Of a DNA stretch of 64,000 nucleotides, positions 17,867 to 26,921 are shown piece by piece. The notes under the pieces were generated by a model. It worked only from the letters and a program-made list of their open reading frames with translations, was not told the DNA's origin and did not search any database. The number at the start of each line of letters is the position of its first letter. Position 1 is the stretch's first letter. A program made the position numbers and the translations under genes. The DNA lies in contig NZ_VTVE01000004.1 of NCBI RefSeq assembly GCF_010906925.1, forward strand, positions 1 to 64,000, given 5' to 3'. Source of the stretch: Pseudobutyrivibrio xylanivorans. GTDB lineage: Bacteria; Bacillota; Clostridia; Lachnospirales; Lachnospiraceae.

Positions 17867-17998
17867 CGGGTTTTAGCGTCCTTTAGAATTGTAAATATCC
17901 CTAATTTATAATAAAATATGAAATAATTGTGAATTCTGTTAATAGTTCAATTGGTATTAGTTTTGAGTTTTATGCATTAGGGAGTACAGCTTAATAAG

Positions 17999-20900
17999 AT
18001 GAAGTATGATGCATTTATTAGCTATAGGCATTTGATGCCAGATGAGTATGTAGCTAAGAAAGTACACAAGGGTTTGGAGACTCTTAGGATTCCTAAAAAG
18101 ATACAAAAAGAAATTGGGAAATCTAGGATCAATAGAGTCTTTAGAGATATGGAAGAGCTTCCAGTAGGTAGTGATCTGGGAGCCAATATTATGGCTGCTT
18201 TAGAGGAGTCAGAGTATCTGATTGTTATCAGTTCACCTAAGACAAAGGAGAGCTATTGGTGCAATCAGGAAGTTGAAAATTTTGTGCGAATGCATGGACG
18301 AGACAAAGTTCTTGTTGTTCTTGCAGAGGGGGAGCCTTATGAATCTTTTCCTGAGCAGTTGCTCAAAGATGAAGAAGGCAATGCGGTAGAGCCATTTGCA
18401 GCAGATTTTCGTGGTACTACAAGAAAAGAAATAAATAAAAAGGCTAAGACAGAGTTGGTGCGACTTGCAGCAGCTATTTTAGGCATTGATTTTGATGATT
18501 TAAAGCAGCGTCAAAAAGAACGCAAAACCAGACGCAATATGATTCTTGCCCTTGGTGTTGCTGCATTTGCTTTTGTATTCGGTGGATTTAGCGTTTACAA
18601 TTTGGCACGAATAAACGAAGAGTATCAGCAAAAGCTTGTTAATGAGTCCAAGGTACTTGCGGCCAAATCAGCAGATGTTCTTGAGACTGGCGATAGAAAG
18701 ACTGCAGCTCTTATAGCTATGGAGGGCATCCCAGAAAGTGGTGAGAGACCTCTGGTTCCAGAGTCTCTGTATGCTTTATCAAAGGCTCTTGGAGTTTATG
18801 ATTATAATACAGTCTTATCTAGTGAGACGGTTATTAATGCAGATTATTCAATCAAGAAATTTTGCAACAATGCAACTAACGATATAGTGGGCATATTAGA
18901 TGACAATGGCAATGTTTACGTATGGGATTTGAAAGCCGGTGAGATGCTATATGAGATTCAGGCAGAATACGTTAACGGCATTTTGGTTCCTGTTTTTGAC
19001 ATAGGGATTACAGAGGAAAGCTCCACCTTGGTGGTAGTATCCCAAAATGGTGTCAGGGGCTATGATTTGTCAGGTTCCATGGTTTATGAATATACACTAG
19101 AGCAACCAATATTAGAGGGCAAGGTTTCTGAGTATAATAATTGTCTTGCAATAGAATATGCTGAAAATGGCGTCGACTATTACCCAGATACTGTGGCAGT
19201 TATTTCTCCTGAAGATGGTAAGGAGCTTGGCGTCTACCACAATGACTGCCCTGCGCCTTATTCAGATGTAATTGATTTTATCAATACAGGTTCTATGGTT
19301 ATTGTTGGGCATATGCAGATGGATGGAGAGGAAAACTATGTATCTGTTTACGATACCGCCCATGAAGAATTCAACAATAAAAATTTATTAATAAAAAATG
19401 ATACGACAATTTCTGCAGGATTTGCTTTTACCGCAGATGACGTTGGAGTAATAATTGCATCTGCTCCATATGAGACCATTGGAGATGGCAGAGAGATATC
19501 AGTTGATTTGCAATATTATAGTTTGGCTTATGATAACAGAACTTGGAATACTACAGTTGACTATTACATACAGTATTCAAACAAACTGGATTATCAAATA
19601 GAAATCTTGGGTGATGGAAAGCCATTTGAGAAGTCTCTGATTACCGCTGGCCGATCTATTTATATAGTGGATAACGCTACAGGAGAGATAGTTGATCAGA
19701 TTAAGTCGGATTCGCTATTTAGTGACACAATTGTTGGTGGTGATATTTTTGCAGTATCTACAGAGGCAGGTTTCCTTAGATTTTATATATATTCAGAAGG
19801 AGTCAAAAATCCGTTTTTTGAGCGCAAGCTGGCTAGCAATATTGCCCAAATCGGTATGACCGATACGAAATTTATAACCATAGACGGGACAAGCCCTAGC
19901 GCCAGAATATATTACTCTAATAATACCCAGTATTTTGATAAAACCTATACGGTGGATGGATATAGTAATGACGGAATGAGTAGTCCAGATGGAAAATATT
20001 ACTATATCGCTTCTGAGGAAGAAAACAATTCTTCTGGAAGGATTTTTACAGTTTGTAAATCAAGCAACCATAAAAAAGTAGGTGAATTTAGGGCGGATTA
20101 TGCATATTATAGCGGCGTTCAGTTTATAGACAACGACACCATTTTTGTGCCTACCTATGATTTGGAATTGATTTTTTATTCTATATCAGAGGACAAAAAA
20201 GAAGTTATAAAAAGTGATATAGATGCCAAAGATTTTGGAATGAATGTATCGGACAATAAAAAATACTTTGTGTTATTTAGTTATAAGTTTGCAGATGTTT
20301 ACGATTTAACTACAAGAAAAAAAGTATTACACAAGGATTTTGATTACGATATTTCTGCTTGTACTATTACTTCGGCTGGAGATTATTTCTATTTATTTGA
20401 CGATGAATATCGCGTACATAAGATAGATACTAAGACAGGCGAGGATGAGCTTTTTGACCTAGGTTATGGCGTGCTTGAGCTGGCAATCAGTCCTGATGAC
20501 AGCAAATTGATTATTAATTGCGATGACAATAAATTAAGAGTGTTAGATGCTAAGAGCAAAAAAGAAAAAGTTGCTTTTGATTTTGTAGCTAATCGTGAGG
20601 GCTATCTAAAAACTTCGCCAGATGGAAAATATGTATTTGCTCAGTCTTCCAACAATTTTTTCCGTATATACGATATAGAAAAGGGCACTATTGTCCTTTT
20701 GACTGATGCCATCGATTCCAAAATAAGACGTATCTCGTTTAATGAGGAAACGGGAGTGCTGGCAGTGTCTACAGTTGCTGATATGTATTTGCTTGATATG
20801 AAATCAGTAGGTTTGCTGGCATATGTACCTTCTGGCAGATTCTATATAAACGGAACCAATCAAATCATTACTGGAAGCAATAGTAACATTTATGTGTTCA

Positions 20901-21004
20901 ATTATATGGATGCGGAGGAGCTGAAAAAAGAGGCTCGAAAACGATACGGTGATTCGCAGTTGTCTGAAGAACAGCGATTGATTTTTGGAATTGAAAATGA
21001 TTAA
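17999..21004 (+). CDS. TIR-domain membrane protein with beta-propeller C-terminus, copy 1
   Basis: This 1001-residue protein has an N-terminal TIR domain (1-~165) with box 1 YDAFISYRH, FRDMEELPVGSDL and SYWCNQEV; Glu91 is the position of the NADase glutamate of SARM1-type TIRs. A TM helix lies near 181-203 and a helical linker (AALIAMEGIP, RPLVPESLYALSKAL) near 236-263. About 730 residues of WD40-like blades follow (VYVWDLKAGEML, LRVLDAKSKKEKVAF). The order puts the TIR in the cytoplasm and the propeller outside. Nearby are essC and toxin genes. A TIR effector for cell-surface sensing, possibly defence, is inference. A possible -10 (TATAAT) lies at 17907; AGGGAG precedes the ATG. Confidence 0.85.
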   Translation: MKYDAFISYRHLMPDEYVAKKVHKGLETLRIPKKIQKEIGKSRINRVFRDMEELPVGSDLGANIMAALEESEYLIVISSPKTKESYWCNQEVENFVRMHGRDKVLVVLAEGEPYESFPEQLLKDEEGNAVEPFAADFRGTTRKEINKKAKTELVRLAAAILGIDFDDLKQRQKERKTRRNMILALGVAAFAFVFGGFSVYNLARINEEYQQKLVNESKVLAAKSADVLETGDRKTAALIAMEGIPESGERPLVPESLYALSKALGVYDYNTVLSSETVINADYSIKKFCNNATNDIVGILDDNGNVYVWDLKAGEMLYEIQAEYVNGILVPVFDIGITEESSTLVVVSQNGVRGYDLSGSMVYEYTLEQPILEGKVSEYNNCLAIEYAENGVDYYPDTVAVISPEDGKELGVYHNDCPAPYSDVIDFINTGSMVIVGHMQMDGEENYVSVYDTAHEEFNNKNLLIKNDTTISAGFAFTADDVGVIIASAPYETIGDGREISVDLQYYSLAYDNRTWNTTVDYYIQYSNKLDYQIEILGDGKPFEKSLITAGRSIYIVDNATGEIVDQIKSDSLFSDTIVGGDIFAVSTEAGFLRFYIYSEGVKNPFFERKLASNIAQIGMTDTKFITIDGTSPSARIYYSNNTQYFDKTYTVDGYSNDGMSSPDGKYYYIASEEENNSSGRIFTVCKSSNHKKVGEFRADYAYYSGVQFIDNDTIFVPTYDLELIFYSISEDKKEVIKSDIDAKDFGMNVSDNKKYFVLFSYKFADVYDLTTRKKVLHKDFDYDISACTITSAGDYFYLFDDEYRVHKIDTKTGEDELFDLGYGVLELAISPDDSKLIINCDDNKLRVLDAKSKKEKVAFDFVANREGYLKTSPDGKYVFAQSSNNFFRIYDIEKGTIVLLTDAIDSKIRRISFNEETGVLAVSTVADMYLLDMKSVGLLAYVPSGRFYINGTNQIITGSNSNIYVFNYMDAEELKKEARKRYGDSQLSEEQRLIFGIEND

Positions 21005-21039
21005 CAACTAGTTATTAATGCATTAGGGAGATAAAAGGT

Positions 21040-24000
21040 ATGAAATACGATGCTTTTATAAGCTACAGACATCTTGAGAAGGATATGTACGTAGCAAAAA
21101 GAGTTCATAGAGCACTTGAAACTGCAAAGATTCCTAGAAAGATACAAAAAGAAATCGGTAGAAAGAAAATCGACAGAGTTTTCAGAGACCAGGAGGAACT
21201 TCCTATCGGAAGTGACTTGGGCAGCAATATAGAGGCGGCTCTTAGTGAGGCAAAATATTTGGTAGTAATCTGTTCTCCTGAGACCAAAAACTCATATTGG
21301 GTAATGAAAGAGATAGATACTTTTATTTCCATGCATGGCCGAGAAAATATTCTTGCAGTTTTGGTTGACGGGGAGCCGGGAGATTCTTTCCCACCACAGA
21401 TTCTCACTGATGAAGCGGGCAATCCTGTTGAGCCTTTGGCTGCAGATGTGCGAGGAGATAAAAAAAGAGACATTAAGCGCAAGCTTAAAACAGAAAGTCT
21501 TCGTCTTGCAGCAGCTATATTGCAGGTTGATTATGATGATTTGAAGCAGCGTAACAAGGAACGACAGATGCATAAGTTCCTCGCTGGAGCTATTAGTATT
21601 GCAACTGTTATTACTGCTCTTGCAGTAGCCTTTGGTTTGTACAATGCATACAATCTGGACAAGATAAATGCAGAGTATCAGCAAAAGCTGATTAACGAAT
21701 CTAAAGTATTAGCGCAAAAATCAGACGATGCTTTGGAAGTAGGCAATAGAAGGGTGTCAGCGCTCTTGGCAATGGAAGGTCTTCCAACAGAGGAAAATGA
21801 TAGACCATTGGTTCCTGAGTCAGTGTATGCTCTGTCAAATGCCCTTGACTGTTACGATATAGGCGCAGAGCTACATTACGATAAAATCCTTCCTCATAAT
21901 ATGCAGGTAGATGAGTTTGTAGAGAGTCTTGATGGAACTAGAGTTGTCAGCTACGATACTTCACAATATGTTTACCTATGGGATCTTGATACAGGTGAAA
22001 AGCTATTTGAATTGCCACCAGAGTACAATTATCTAGATTATGGGTCAGTAGATGTGGTATCTATAAAAGCTGTAGGCTTCTCAGATAATGCAGTTGTAGT
22101 CATTAGTACTAATTCTGTTACAGGTTACGATGAAAAGGGAGAGATTCTCTATCAATATGTACCTGAGGGTGGAGTTAGTAATGGTGCTATTAATCAGATG
22201 GCCAACAAAGCAGTTATTGTAGAGCGCTTTGATGGATTAGTCGATGATGAGTATGTAACAACAAGAACTTTTGTTGTTATAGATACAAAGACTGGTGAGG
22301 TTATCAAAAAGTACGATGACCATCTAGATATGAGCTACGGCTATACTTTTGCAATAGATTATAATGGAAAATATGTAGCTGTTGACCGTAATGTAGATGC
22401 TGATCAGGATAATTTCTTTACAGTTTACAATTTAGAGACTGATGAATATGTGGATTGTAAATTAGCTGATGACTGTGCGTTAGAGGCTAAATTCACCGTC
22501 GATGGTCAATTAGCTGTTGCATCCATGGATTACGATGACCTTTTGTCGGCTAACGATGCTCCTATGTACTGTCAAAAGTTTGACGTTGCAACAGGTCAGG
22601 AGCTATGGAAGGCAATGATGGATGATACTCGCGCAGCTATGGATACAAGCTACACTCGCCTTTCAAGCACTATTACAGATATTGATGGAGAAGAATGTGG
22701 CCGATTAGTCTTTAATACTAGTAGGTCCGTCGCCGTTTTAGATTTATATACTGGCGAATTAGTTAATACTATTACTACAGATGCTTCAATCCAGCGAATT
22801 GGATTTAATTCATCAGGAAGCTATATATATGTGGGAACCAACGATGGAAGATTAACCATCTACTCAACCAAACCAGGAATTACAATAACTAATGGTGTTA
22901 CAGAGGTTATGGATAACACTATGATAGATTGGTTTATGTGTAATAGTACTGTTGTGGCTAGCTCATATAGAGGTGCTAATCTCATCGTAATGAGGTATTC
23001 AAATGATGAATCTTGTCTTTATGAGACTGAGTGCGAAAGAGAAATCGGAAAGATTGTGTCAGTTTCGCCAGATGAATCTTCATATTTATCATCTAGTACT
23101 TTAAGAAATGGGGACGATTATTCATCTTATGAGTTTAATGTAATTGATTCTAAGACAGGTGAAATAAAGGGGACATTTACAGTGTCAAGTGCTAGCAACC
23201 AAGATGCTAGATATTTAGATGATGACAATATAGTTGTACCTGCGACAGATGGTTATATTTATGTATTCACTATTTCCAGTGGCAAGCTTGAACCAAGGCG
23301 TTTGATGGAGAATACCTATACTGCAGTAACAAGCTATTCAGCAAATGGTAAATACATGTTATATACTGGTAGTGCAGATAAAATAGTACTTAGCCTTCCT
23401 GATTTAGAGATAAAATATCAGGCTAGCAATTATGACGCTTATATGGGCTCGTACGATAGTGTAATCTTAGCTAACAATGGTAAGACTATATATTATATTT
23501 CGTCTACCAAGCAGAATAGTCTATATAAGTATAGTGTTGCAAAGGACAAGGCAACTCCAATTATAGAAGATTATCAAGTTGATAAATGTGCATTAAGTGA
23601 TGACAACTCATTGCTTGCTGTAGCTGGCAAAGATGGTAAATTGAGAATTTACGATGTAAAAACAATGGAATGTCTGGATGAAATAGAATTCTATGCCAAG
23701 TCATTCAGTGGTTTGATTAAATTCTCTAGTGATAATAGTCAATTGTATTTGCAAGGTGCCGATTTATATTTCAAAATTTACGACCTTAATGAAAAGAGAT
23801 ATGTCTTCAAGTTTAAGGGCCAGACCAATGAATTGGATTATTGCCAGTACGATGAAAAGAATAATAGATTGGTAGTATCGAATTTCATGGGTATGTCAAT
23901 TATAGATCTTAACCAGATGGGTGTACTCAGTTCTATCGATCATGGATTGGTATATTTACCAAAGAATAATACTGTAGTATGTGCCTATAACAATTATATA

Positions 24001-24108
24001 TATGGCTTTAAATTCAAAGAAGTAGATGAGCTTCTTAAGATGGCAAATGAGAAGTATGGCGATGATGAGTTAACTGATTTGGAAAAATTAGATTACGGAG
24101 TAGAATAG
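21040..24108 (+). CDS. TIR-domain membrane protein with beta-propeller C-terminus, copy 2
   Basis: This 1022-residue paralogue of the preceding gene lies 35 bp downstream. The TIR domain keeps YDAFISYRH, FRDQEELPIGSDL and SYWVMKEI with Glu91 conserved. A TM helix lies near 181-204, followed by the same RPLVPESVYALS linker and WD40-like blades (VYLWDLDTGEKLFEL, LRIYDVKTMECLDEI). The TIR parts are far more alike than the propellers, which fits a shared signal output with different sensing surfaces. GCATTAGGGAG upstream repeats the sequence before copy 1. A terminator follows. Confidence 0.85.
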   Translation: MKYDAFISYRHLEKDMYVAKRVHRALETAKIPRKIQKEIGRKKIDRVFRDQEELPIGSDLGSNIEAALSEAKYLVVICSPETKNSYWVMKEIDTFISMHGRENILAVLVDGEPGDSFPPQILTDEAGNPVEPLAADVRGDKKRDIKRKLKTESLRLAAAILQVDYDDLKQRNKERQMHKFLAGAISIATVITALAVAFGLYNAYNLDKINAEYQQKLINESKVLAQKSDDALEVGNRRVSALLAMEGLPTEENDRPLVPESVYALSNALDCYDIGAELHYDKILPHNMQVDEFVESLDGTRVVSYDTSQYVYLWDLDTGEKLFELPPEYNYLDYGSVDVVSIKAVGFSDNAVVVISTNSVTGYDEKGEILYQYVPEGGVSNGAINQMANKAVIVERFDGLVDDEYVTTRTFVVIDTKTGEVIKKYDDHLDMSYGYTFAIDYNGKYVAVDRNVDADQDNFFTVYNLETDEYVDCKLADDCALEAKFTVDGQLAVASMDYDDLLSANDAPMYCQKFDVATGQELWKAMMDDTRAAMDTSYTRLSSTITDIDGEECGRLVFNTSRSVAVLDLYTGELVNTITTDASIQRIGFNSSGSYIYVGTNDGRLTIYSTKPGITITNGVTEVMDNTMIDWFMCNSTVVASSYRGANLIVMRYSNDESCLYETECEREIGKIVSVSPDESSYLSSSTLRNGDDYSSYEFNVIDSKTGEIKGTFTVSSASNQDARYLDDDNIVVPATDGYIYVFTISSGKLEPRRLMENTYTAVTSYSANGKYMLYTGSADKIVLSLPDLEIKYQASNYDAYMGSYDSVILANNGKTIYYISSTKQNSLYKYSVAKDKATPIIEDYQVDKCALSDDNSLLAVAGKDGKLRIYDVKTMECLDEIEFYAKSFSGLIKFSSDNSQLYLQGADLYFKIYDLNEKRYVFKFKGQTNELDYCQYDEKNNRLVVSNFMGMSIIDLNQMGVLSSIDHGLVYLPKNNTVVCAYNNYIYGFKFKEVDELLKMANEKYGDDELTDLEKLDYGVE

Positions 24109-24118
24109 CTGATTTTAC

Positions 24119-24157
24119 TTAGGCTTTCGGTTTTATAACCGAGAGCCTAATTTTTTT
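24119..24157 (+). terminator. Intrinsic terminator after the TIR pair
   Basis: A 14-bp stem (TTAGGCTTTCGGTT with AACCGAGAGCCTAA, one G-T pair), TTAT loop and seven T. Confidence 0.9.
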
Positions 24158-24178
24158 GAAAAAATTTTCAAAAAAGTC

Positions 24179-24210
24179 TTGACATGAGATATTGTTAGTA
24201 TTAGTATACT
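24179..24210 (+). promoter_or_regulatory. Sigma-A-type promoter of the small secreted protein
   Basis: TTGACA at 24179 is followed by TAGTAT after 17 bp (24202), or by TATACT after 20 bp (24205). The gene's ATG is about 50 bp downstream behind AAGGAGG. Confidence 0.6.
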
Positions 24211-24256
24211 ACTCAGAAAGAAAAAATACGCTAATCTAAACAAGGAGGATATTGGA

Positions 24257-24574
24257 ATGTCAAAGGTGGTAAACAGAATTTTATTAATAGCATTATGCGG
24301 TGTTTCTTTAATGTGTGGAGCGTATCTCGCAAAAGGAACTCCAAAGGTAGAGGGTCAGATTTCTACAACAATCGTAGAGCAGACTTCTACAGAAGAGACT
24401 GTTTCCACTATGCACAGAGGCGTGGTTTCCGGAGATAATAATCATAAGGTAGAGGGAAATCACAAGGCTCGTCTTAACCGCGTGGACAAAGCTAAGAAGC
24501 CAAGCGTGATTCATGATATTAAGCCTGGCAAGCCAGTTAGTAAGCGTCCAAATAATCAGAATAATCGTCATTAG
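24257..24574 (+). CDS. Small secreted, basic, unstructured protein
   Basis: The 105 residues begin with a signal peptide or N-terminal anchor (about 7-26; LLIALCGVSLMCGAYLAKG). A Thr/Ser/Glu-rich stretch and a basic, Asn/Lys-rich tail (PVSKRPNNQNNRH) follow. CAAGGAGGATATT is a strong ribosome site. It may be a cell-wall-binding peptide; there is no family match. It may share transcription with apbE downstream. Confidence 0.65.
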   Translation: MSKVVNRILLIALCGVSLMCGAYLAKGTPKVEGQISTTIVEQTSTEETVSTMHRGVVSGDNNHKVEGNHKARLNRVDKAKKPSVIHDIKPGKPVSKRPNNQNNRH

Positions 24575-24579
24575 TTTTG

Positions 24580-24616
24580 TTTTTTCAGATTTAAAGATAT
24601 GATAAAATCTGAAATA
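24580..24616 (+). promoter_or_regulatory. Promoter with inverted repeat giving a probably leaderless apbE mRNA
   Basis: TTTCAGATTT (24583-24592) and AAATCTGAAA (24605-24614) form a perfect 10-bp inverted repeat. The extended -10 TGATAAAAT (24600-24608) lies within it, so the expected start of transcription falls on or next to ATG 24616. There is no Shine-Dalgarno before this ATG. Confidence 0.45.
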
Positions 24617-25668
24617 TGAACACAAGGAAACTAATTTCGATAGGGGCAATTTGTATACTGATTGTATTGATAGTCATTAAAGCTATGTCAGGACTTGTTT
24701 CTGATGGGGTGCCGGACAAATATTCAATTGTTTATATTGATTTATTTGATACCCGTACAGAGATTACAGGTTATGATGTTGATGAAGAATCTTTTGCGGA
24801 AAATGCCGCTTATATAAAAGAGAGACTTACTTATTACAACCAGCTATATGATATTTATAACAGTTATGAAGGGCTTAATAATATCCGTGATATTAATGAG
24901 AATGCTGGCGTCCAGCCAGTACGGGTGAGTGAAGATATTATTGAGCTAATAAAATTTGGTAAAGATATATATTATGAAACTGACGGTCAGGTCAACATCG
25001 CCATGGGTTCGCTACTTTCCATTTGGCATGAGTATAGACAGGCAGGAATCGACAGTCCAAAGACTGCTAGCCTACCTTCTACGGAGGAGTTGCAGGAGGC
25101 GGCGAAACATACCGATATTGAGGACGTGGTGATTGATGAGGTGGCCGGTACAGTTTTTCTAGCAGATGCCAAGATGTCACTTGACGTGGGAGGCATTGCA
25201 AAGGGATACGCAGTTGAAAGAGTAGTACAAGAGGGTAAAGAGCATGGGATTGACCATTTGCTTTTAAATGTTGGCGGTAACATTTCCTGTATAGGTACTA
25301 AGGGGAACAAGGGAGATTTCAATATAGGTATCCAGAATCCGGATCTAGAGAGCGATGAGCTCTACATAGAGAAGGTTTCGATTTCAAATGGAGTTTGTGT
25401 TGTATCAAGTGGTGATTACCAGCGATATTACGAAGTGGAAGGGACTAGATATTGCCATATCATTGACCCTGATACATATTTCCCTGCCACAGAGTTTAGG
25501 CAGGTGTCTATCGTCACTGATGACTCCGGAAAGGCAGATGCCTTTTCAACAGCAGTTTTTAATATGACCCTTGAAGAGGGCCAGGAATTCATTTCAAACC
25601 ACCCAGGTGTTGAGGCTATGTGGGTAATGCAAGATGGCTCCATAGTCTATTCAAAAGGATTTAAATGA
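24616..25668 (+). CDS. apbE: ApbE: FAD:protein FMN transferase, membrane-anchored
   Basis: ApbE links FMN to Thr or Ser of extracytoplasmic flavoproteins. The 350 residues include an N-terminal TM anchor (about 5-27), the flavin-binding MSLDVGGIAKGYAVERV and LLNVGGNISCIG, a CHIIDPDTYFPA segment and the metal/AMP-site end DAFSTAVFNM. The length is normal. There is no lipobox Cys; anchoring appears to be by TM helix. The start has no ribosome site and may be read from a leaderless transcript. No client flavoprotein gene (Rnf or Nqr) is adjacent. Confidence 0.9.
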   Translation: MNTRKLISIGAICILIVLIVIKAMSGLVSDGVPDKYSIVYIDLFDTRTEITGYDVDEESFAENAAYIKERLTYYNQLYDIYNSYEGLNNIRDINENAGVQPVRVSEDIIELIKFGKDIYYETDGQVNIAMGSLLSIWHEYRQAGIDSPKTASLPSTEELQEAAKHTDIEDVVIDEVAGTVFLADAKMSLDVGGIAKGYAVERVVQEGKEHGIDHLLLNVGGNISCIGTKGNKGDFNIGIQNPDLESDELYIEKVSISNGVCVVSSGDYQRYYEVEGTRYCHIIDPDTYFPATEFRQVSIVTDDSGKADAFSTAVFNMTLEEGQEFISNHPGVEAMWVMQDGSIVYSKGFK

Positions 25669-25679
25669 TAAGCGTATTT

Positions 25680-25704
25680 AGGACGAGTAACATCGTCCTT
25701 TTTT
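25680..25704 (+). terminator. Intrinsic terminator after apbE
   Basis: A 7-bp stem AGGACGA/TCGTCCT with a 6-nt loop and a run of T. Confidence 0.85.
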
Positions 25705-25792
25705 CTTGCCTATTTTTTACAAGCAAGCTTGACAAGAATTAATCTTTAAATATTTATACCTGTGAATAGTAACGTTAAATTTAAATATTATA

Positions 25793-25822
25793 CTTTAACT
25801 TGCTAAAGTGTTGTGCTACAAT
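25793..25822 (+). promoter_or_regulatory. Promoter with CTTTA-N6-TAAAG operator, ABC transporter operon
   Basis: The inverted repeat CTTTAACTTGCTAAAG (25793-25808) overlaps a weak -35 (TTTAAC) placed 17 bp before TACAAT (25817-25822). The same arrangement recurs before aspartate kinase at 28687, which suggests a shared repressor. Confidence 0.5.
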
Positions 25823-25868
25823 TAAGTCTGATATTCTTAGATAACTGAGGGTTTTAGGAGGATTTAAT

Positions 25869-26921
25869 ATGAAAAAGAGATTATTTTCTATGTTCATGGT
25901 TTCTCTTATGGCAGGAGCTATGATGATTGGATGTGGAGATAAGACTACTGATGGCAAGGACGCTAAGACAGAGGTTGCATCAGATGGTCAGACATATAAG
26001 GTAGGTATCATCCAGTATGTTGATGATGCTTCATTAAATCAGATTGTTGACAGCTTGGAAAAGCAGCTTGATGTCCTGGCTGAGGAAAAGGGCGTTACAT
26101 TTGAGTACGAGGACTACTACTGCAATGGTCAGGCTGATTCTACAACAATCAATCAGATGGTGTCAGAGCTTATCAATGATGAGGTTGATATTTTAGTACC
26201 AATCGCAACTCCTACAGCTATGATTTGTCAGTCAGCTACAGAGGACAATCAGATTCCTGTTGTATTTGCAGCAGTTTCAGATCCAGAGGGTGCTGGTCTT
26301 GTTGCTAGCAATGATGCTCCTGGTTCAAATGTTACTGGTACTTCTGATGCCCTTAACACAGAGGCAGTACTTGATTTGATGATTGAGCAGGATAGAGACC
26401 TTAGCAAGGTAGGCCTTTTGTACGACAAGAGCCAGGATGCTTCAGCAGCTCCTATTGCAGCGGCTAAGGAATATCTTGATGCTAAGGGAATCGATTATGT
26501 AGAAAAAACAGGTACTACAAATGACGAGGTTATGCTTGCAGCAGATGCCCTTATTGCAGCAGATGTAGAGGCAGTTTTCACACCTACTGACAACACAATC
26601 ATGACAGCAGAGCTTGGTATCTACGAGAAGTTCATTGAGGCAGGCATCCCACATTATTGTGGCGCTGACTCATTTGCATTAAATGGCGCTTATCTTGGAT
26701 ATGGTGTTAACTACGCAACACTTGGTACAGAGACAGCTAACATGGTTGCTGAGATTTTAGTTGATGGCAAGGACCCAGCTACACTTCCAGTTAAGGTTCT
26801 CGACAATGGTACTGCAACAGTCAACACTGACACAGCAGAGGCTCTTGGTTTAGACTACGAAAAACTTAGAGATTTGTGTGATGGATTCGTAGAAATTCAG
26901 ACAGCAGAGGAGTTTGAGTAA
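25869..26921 (+). CDS. ABC transporter substrate-binding lipoprotein (TrpX/ABC_sub_bind family)
   Basis: The 350 residues begin with a lipoprotein signal peptide (lipobox MMIGC, Cys22). Then come the periplasmic-binding folds of the ABC_sub_bind (DUF534) family: YKVGIIQYVDDASLNQIVD, DVEAVFTPTDNTIMT, YCGADSFALNGAYLGYGVNY. Members of this family bind aromatic or other amino acids; Trp uptake (TrpX) is the best-known case. TTTTAGGAGGATT is the ribosome site. Its stop overlaps the permease start (TAATG). The ligand cannot be told from sequence alone. Confidence 0.88.
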   Translation: MKKRLFSMFMVSLMAGAMMIGCGDKTTDGKDAKTEVASDGQTYKVGIIQYVDDASLNQIVDSLEKQLDVLAEEKGVTFEYEDYYCNGQADSTTINQMVSELINDEVDILVPIATPTAMICQSATEDNQIPVVFAAVSDPEGAGLVASNDAPGSNVTGTSDALNTEAVLDLMIEQDRDLSKVGLLYDKSQDASAAPIAAAKEYLDAKGIDYVEKTGTTNDEVMLAADALIAADVEAVFTPTDNTIMTAELGIYEKFIEAGIPHYCGADSFALNGAYLGYGVNYATLGTETANMVAEILVDGKDPATLPVKVLDNGTATVNTDTAEALGLDYEKLRDLCDGFVEIQTAEEFE

